DNA of 64,000 bases from NCBI RefSeq assembly GCF_019623905.1, contig NZ_CP069370.1:248001-312000 (forward strand). The letters are read 5' to 3'. A model generated the notes under the pieces. The model was given only the letters and a program-made list of their open reading frames with translations. It was not told where the DNA came from and did not search any database. The translations under genes were made by a program, and so were the position numbers. The stretch is from Neotabrizicola shimadae (GTDB lineage: Bacteria; Pseudomonadota; Alphaproteobacteria; Rhodobacterales; Rhodobacteraceae). This document shows, piece after piece, positions 60,614-64,000 of this stretch (positions within the stretch are counted from its first letter, which is position 1; each line of letters starts with the position of its first letter).

Positions 60614-61317
60614 TGATGCAGACACGTTTTCTTGAAGGCCCGGCAGTGCGGTGGCCGGACGAAGCGCCCGGCCCTGTGCGTGCCACTTCGCTGCGGCTGC
60701 GCAGTTTCGATCACCTGTTGCGGCAGGTCTGGCCGGTGCCGCAGGGCCTTCATGCCGTTGATCTCGGGGCCGGCCACGGGATGTTCGCGGCGCGCGCCCG
60801 GCGCCACGGCTTCCGCGTGACGGCCGTGGATGCCCGCGACCGCTGGACCCCGGCCGAAGCCATCGCAGGCGCCGCGCCCGTGACCGGCCAAGAGGACGAT
60901 CCCGATCTGGTCTGGGTGAAGGAAGATGCCCGCGACCACGATCTTGCGCCCTATGATGTGATCTTCATCATCGGTCTGATCTATCACCTGCCGCTTGCGG
61001 CCCAACTGGACCTGCTTTCCCGGTGTGCCGGCAGGCCCACGGTGGTCGACACCGAGATCTTCGATGCCGCCGATCCCGCGGCACGCGCCTGCGAGCGGCT
61101 GAGCCCGGCCATCGGGGCGGGCTTCGACGGGGCCTTCATGCGCGAGACCGGGAACCACTGGTCCGCGGCCGACCTGACCGATTCCTTCTGGCCGACGCAG
61201 GATGCCTTTCTGGCCATGTGCGCCCAGGCCGGATGCCAGTCGGTCGCGATGGTCGACCCGCCATATCGGTCGCGCTTTGGCCCGCGGCGGTGGTTTGTCC
61301 TGGACGGACCGGAATGA
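60613..61317 (+). CDS. Class I SAM-dependent methyltransferase
   Basis: A 234-residue protein with motif I VDLGAGHGMFAARA and the downstream acidic residue VTAVDARDRW of a Rossmann methyltransferase. The later part, VIFIIGLIYHLPLAAQLDLLS, resembles small-molecule and sugar methyltransferases. The ATG at 60613 overlaps the preceding stop (TGATG). It probably methylates a sugar, lipid or intermediate in the pathway of its neighbours. The acceptor is unknown. Confidence 0.85.
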   Translation: MMQTRFLEGPAVRWPDEAPGPVRATSLRLRSFDHLLRQVWPVPQGLHAVDLGAGHGMFAARARRHGFRVTAVDARDRWTPAEAIAGAAPVTGQEDDPDLVWVKEDARDHDLAPYDVIFIIGLIYHLPLAAQLDLLSRCAGRPTVVDTEIFDAADPAARACERLSPAIGAGFDGAFMRETGNHWSAADLTDSFWPTQDAFLAMCAQAGCQSVAMVDPPYRSRFGPRRWFVLDGPE

Positions 61318-62546
61318 CACTGCGTGCGCTGATCGCCGGCACCTTCGATGTCGACAACTACGGCGACCTCCTGTTCCCGCTGGTCGCTGCCCATCGGCTG
61401 GCCCCCCACGGGATCGAGGTCGTTCCCGTCTCGCCCACGGACCGGCCTGTTGCGCGCCTGCCCGATGCGCCGCAGCCCATCGGCGTGGCCGAGATGCTGT
61501 CTGGCACCGGGCCGCTGGACGGGATCCTCATCGGCGGCGGCTACATCGTTCACAAGATCCCTGCGGCCACGCTTGCCGAATACACCGGGGCCGGTGTGGC
61601 GGACTGGGCCTATCCCGGCCTCTGGATCGGGGCGACGCTGGCCGGGGCGCTGCGCGACGTGCCAGTGATCTGGAACGCGCCCGGGGTGCCGTTTCCCTTC
61701 GGAGGCGCCGGGCGGCGCGCGCTGATCGGAGACGCGCTTCACGCCGGCAGCCACCTTTGCGTGCGAGACCCCGGCAGCGCCGAGTTCCTGGAACCCGCCT
61801 ATGGATCGCCCGTTCCGGTGGTGCCTGATACCGTTCTGGGCCTCGCGCGGCTTTGGACCGTCGATGAGCTTTCCGCGCTTCACGCCGACCTTCTGAAACT
61901 GGCCGGCCTGCCGGCCGGTACCCGCACCCTTGCCCTGCATGTGCGGCCTCGCTCGCTTGGCGCACTTGGTCCCGCAGAGCTTGCCGGGCAGATCGACCGC
62001 ATCACCGCCGACCTTGGCCTTGTGCCACTTCTTGTGGCCATCGGCCCCAGCTTCGATGACGGCGCCCTCGCGCGCGACATCGCCGGGCGCCTGACCGGGC
62101 CGCACATCTGCCTGGACGCCCCGGCCAGCCTGCGCCAGACCGCGGCCGCCATCGCCGGCAGCACGGGCTATGTCGGCGCCTCGATGCATGGCTATGTCAC
62201 CGCGGCGGCCTATGACGTACCCGGGGTCATGGTGGCCCGCCCTGCGCATCGCAAGTATTCCGGCCTTGTCGGCCAGCTTGGGCGCCCTGCCGATCTTGTG
62301 CGCGACTGGGCCGAAGCCTTCGAGCCGCTGGCCCGCAACCTTGCCGCTCCGGCTGGCCCCGTCATCCCTGCCGCCGTCCACCAGGCGCTCGACCGCCACT
62401 GGCAGACCGTTGCCCGCATCCTGCAGGATGGCGACCCCGCCCGCCGGCCGCGACAGAGGCGGTTCCTTGCCCGGTACATGTTGCAGGGCCTGCGGGGGCA
62501 GGGCGCGGACTGGCTTTTCCAACCTTTCGTGCGGGGGGCCGCATGA
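61314..62546 (+). CDS. Polysaccharide pyruvyl transferase family protein 1
   Basis: A 410-residue GT-B-like protein of the PS_pyruv_trans family. The N-terminal FDVDNYGDLLFPLVA (the NYGD motif), ILIGGGYIVHK and the C-terminal VGASMHGYVTAAAYDVPG are diagnostic; the last parallels the S-x-H loop of CsaB/ExoV. Members add a pyruvate ketal to a sugar, though some have other transfer activities. It overlaps the methyltransferase stop by 4 bases (ATGA) and is followed by a paralogue. Confidence 0.87.
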   Translation: MTLRALIAGTFDVDNYGDLLFPLVAAHRLAPHGIEVVPVSPTDRPVARLPDAPQPIGVAEMLSGTGPLDGILIGGGYIVHKIPAATLAEYTGAGVADWAYPGLWIGATLAGALRDVPVIWNAPGVPFPFGGAGRRALIGDALHAGSHLCVRDPGSAEFLEPAYGSPVPVVPDTVLGLARLWTVDELSALHADLLKLAGLPAGTRTLALHVRPRSLGALGPAELAGQIDRITADLGLVPLLVAIGPSFDDGALARDIAGRLTGPHICLDAPASLRQTAAAIAGSTGYVGASMHGYVTAAAYDVPGVMVARPAHRKYSGLVGQLGRPADLVRDWAEAFEPLARNLAAPAGPVIPAAVHQALDRHWQTVARILQDGDPARRPRQRRFLARYMLQGLRGQGADWLFQPFVRGAA

Positions 62547-63835
62547 CGCCCCGCACCGAGGCCGCCCTCCGAACAATCTGGATCTCCGGCGTCTTCGACA
62601 TCCGGAACTATGGCGATGCCCTGTTCCCGCTGCTTGCCCGCCATCGGCTGGAGCCGCACGGGTACGAGGTTCGCACCGTCACACCCGCCGGCGGTGCCTG
62701 CGGCTGGGCCGAATGTGGCCCCTGCACCCCGGCTGCCGCGCTTCTTTCGGGCGACCTGCCGCTGCACGGCCTGCTGATCGGGGGGGGCAACATCGTCTAC
62801 GGCGGCATCCCGGCGAGGGCGCTGTTGCGCAGCGCCCCCTCTGGCGCCGCTGCCGATGTCGCGGACTGGGGCGCCCCTGCCATCTGGCTGGCACCGATGC
62901 TGGCCGCCGCGCTGCACGACGTGCCCGTCGCCTGGAACGCCCCCGGTACGCCCTACCCGCTGACCGACCGCTGGCGCGACCTTGCCCAGGCCGCCTTCCG
63001 GGCCAGCAGCCATGTCGCGCTGCGCGATCCGGCAAGCGTGACGCTGGCCGGCGCCCCCCCCGATGTCTCCGTCGTGCCCGATACTGCAGCGGCGCTTGCG
63101 GCGATGTGGCCCTTGTCCGCGCTGGACCCGGCGTTCCGGTCGCTTTTGGCGCGCAAGGGCATCCGGCCGGATGCGCGCTTCATGGCCGTCCACCTGCGCG
63201 ACCGTTCGCTCGCCCCGGACACCCTGCCCACCCTCGCAGCGTGGCTCGACGGGCAATCTCTGGCATCGGGACTCGTGCCGCTTCTCGTCTCCATCGGCCC
63301 CGACCTCGGCGATTCGGACGCGCTTGCCGCGCTGTCCCGCGCCCTGGGCGTACCGCACCTGCTGCTGGACGATCCGCTTGGCCCGCGCGAGATCGCGGCC
63401 GCCATCGCGCACAGCGATTTCTACCTCGGGGCCTCGCTGCACGGCTATGTCACGGCAGCCGCCTATGGCCGCCCGGGGCTTCTGGTGGCGCGGCCTGCCC
63501 ACCGAAAGTACGGCGGTTTCCTTGCCCATCTTGGCCGCTCCGGCGACCTGCGCCGCAGCTGGGACGAGGTGATGGCCGCGCCGCTGCCCGGCCCCGGCCC
63601 GGCCAGCGGCATTCCGGGCGATCTTCTGGCCCAGCTTGACGGGCATTGGGCCTCGGTGCTTGCGGCATTCGCCGATCCCGCCCGCCACGGCGCCCAAAGG
63701 GGAGAGTTCCTGCGCCGTGCTGTTGCCGCTGGCCTGACCGATGCGGCAGGCCCCGAATGGCTGCTGCGGCCCTTTCTGCACGATGGTCCGGCGCTGACAC
63801 CCCGTCAGGCAACGGAAGGTACGACCCATGACTGA
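62543..63835 (+). CDS. Polysaccharide pyruvyl transferase family protein 2 (tandem paralogue)
   Basis: A 430-residue protein sharing the layout of its neighbour: FDIRNYGDALFPLLARHRL, LLIGGGNIVYGG and LGASLHGYVTAAAYGRPG followed by VARPAHRKYGGF. A Cys-containing insert (CGWAECGPC, about 52-60) is absent from paralogue 1. It looks like a tandem duplication that has diverged, perhaps to decorate two different sugars or to act as a heterodimer. It is coupled by ATGA to the gene before and by an 8-base overlap to the gene after. Confidence 0.87.
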   Translation: MTPRTEAALRTIWISGVFDIRNYGDALFPLLARHRLEPHGYEVRTVTPAGGACGWAECGPCTPAAALLSGDLPLHGLLIGGGNIVYGGIPARALLRSAPSGAAADVADWGAPAIWLAPMLAAALHDVPVAWNAPGTPYPLTDRWRDLAQAAFRASSHVALRDPASVTLAGAPPDVSVVPDTAAALAAMWPLSALDPAFRSLLARKGIRPDARFMAVHLRDRSLAPDTLPTLAAWLDGQSLASGLVPLLVSIGPDLGDSDALAALSRALGVPHLLLDDPLGPREIAAAIAHSDFYLGASLHGYVTAAAYGRPGLLVARPAHRKYGGFLAHLGRSGDLRRSWDEVMAAPLPGPGPASGIPGDLLAQLDGHWASVLAAFADPARHGAQRGEFLRRAVAAGLTDAAGPEWLLRPFLHDGPALTPRQATEGTTHD

Positions 63836-64000
63836 CCCACGGCATCCCCGCTCGTTCGATACCATCGTCGATCTTGTCGCCTGGCGCGGGGCAGGGCAGG
63901 GCGACCGCCCGGCCCTGTCCTTCCTGGACCGTGGCGAAGAGATCACCGCCCAGGACAGCTATGTCACCCTTCTGACCCAGGCCCGCTCTGTCGCCGCCGG
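63828..64000 (+). CDS. Fatty acyl-AMP ligase/AMP-binding synthetase (N-terminal fragment, cut by window)
   Basis: Fifty-seven codons are visible before the window ends. The sequence SFDTIVDLVAWRGAGQGDRP, then ALSFLDRGEEIT, matches the N-terminus of fatty acyl-AMP ligases and related adenylating enzymes (VDLLRWRA...RPAYTFLDDGE-type). Such enzymes activate fatty acids for loading onto carrier proteins. Its ATG overlaps the preceding stop by 8 bases, so it belongs to the same operon. The call rests on a short stretch only. Confidence 0.6.
   Translation, partial: MTDPRHPRSFDTIVDLVAWRGAGQGDRPALSFLDRGEEITAQDSYVTLLTQARSVAA

Overview
This 64 kb, GC-rich window reads as chromosomal DNA of an alphaproteobacterium, most likely Rhodobacteraceae. 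The reasons are the gene order mreB-mreC-mreD-mrdA-rodA next to leuA, a SoeABC-type sulfite dehydrogenase, an FMN-riboswitch-controlled RibN-type transporter, the trxB/lrp divergent pair, and an iron-sulfur (CryB/PhrB-like) photolyase. The placement is inferred from gene content and is not a database result. No rRNA, tRNA, CRISPR array, prophage or transposase was recognised. The DNA is compactly coding, with many ATGA-type stop/start overlaps.

Layout. 1-9.6 kb: truncated riboflavin transporter under an FMN riboswitch, lipase-like hydrolase, iron-permease-like protein, purEK, small heat-shock protein with a candidate RpoH promoter, cytochrome b561, fused sulfate adenylyltransferase/APS kinase, thioredoxin reductase divergent from an Lrp regulator. 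9.5-13 kb: small basic protein, then lgt, a MidA-like methyltransferase and pgeF; ubiK. 13.2-19.3 kb: a sulfur block dsrE2-tusA-soeA-soeB-soeC with a TerC protein downstream. 19.3-30.8 kb: an accessory catabolic region on the minus strand (sugar epimerase, FAD oxidoreductase, Fe-alcohol dehydrogenase, aldehyde dehydrogenase, glutamine-synthetase-like ligase, TRAP transporter, N-formylglutamate-amidohydrolase-like enzyme) with a divergent RpiR-type regulator. The set resembles a gamma-glutamylation route for an imported amine or amino alcohol. 31-40 kb: a hydroxyacid dehydrogenase, the rod-shape operon, and leuA preceded by a leucine-rich leader peptide and long hairpin. 40.4-53.9 kb: SDR, photolyase, WrbA, PfkB kinase, YnfA/OhrR/Ohr with twin operators, NAD synthetase, an 18-repeat secreted MORN protein, metallo-hydrolase, small zincin, aldo/keto reductase and a GltX. 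53.9-58.3 kb: a second TRAP system plus rpe-gph. 58.5 kb to the end: a translationally coupled, cut-off operon (TPR-hydrolase fusion, methyltransferase, two tandem polysaccharide-pyruvyl-transferase-like proteins, start of an acyl-AMP-ligase-like gene).

Most notable non-gene structure: (1) a previously unlabelled leu attenuator whose 29-residue leader peptide holds five consecutive Leu codons and may be translated from a leaderless mRNA; (2) a dispersed element of about 75-90 bp headed by the palindrome CGTCCGAGCTCGGACG, in three copies; (3) paired 24-bp palindromes between soeA and soeB, bridged exactly by a 26-codon frame that couples the two genes; (4) duplicated 27-bp OhrR-type operators. 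The best candidates for undescribed biology are the glycan/acyl operon at the right edge, the gamma-glutamyl-type catabolic regulon and the leu leader.
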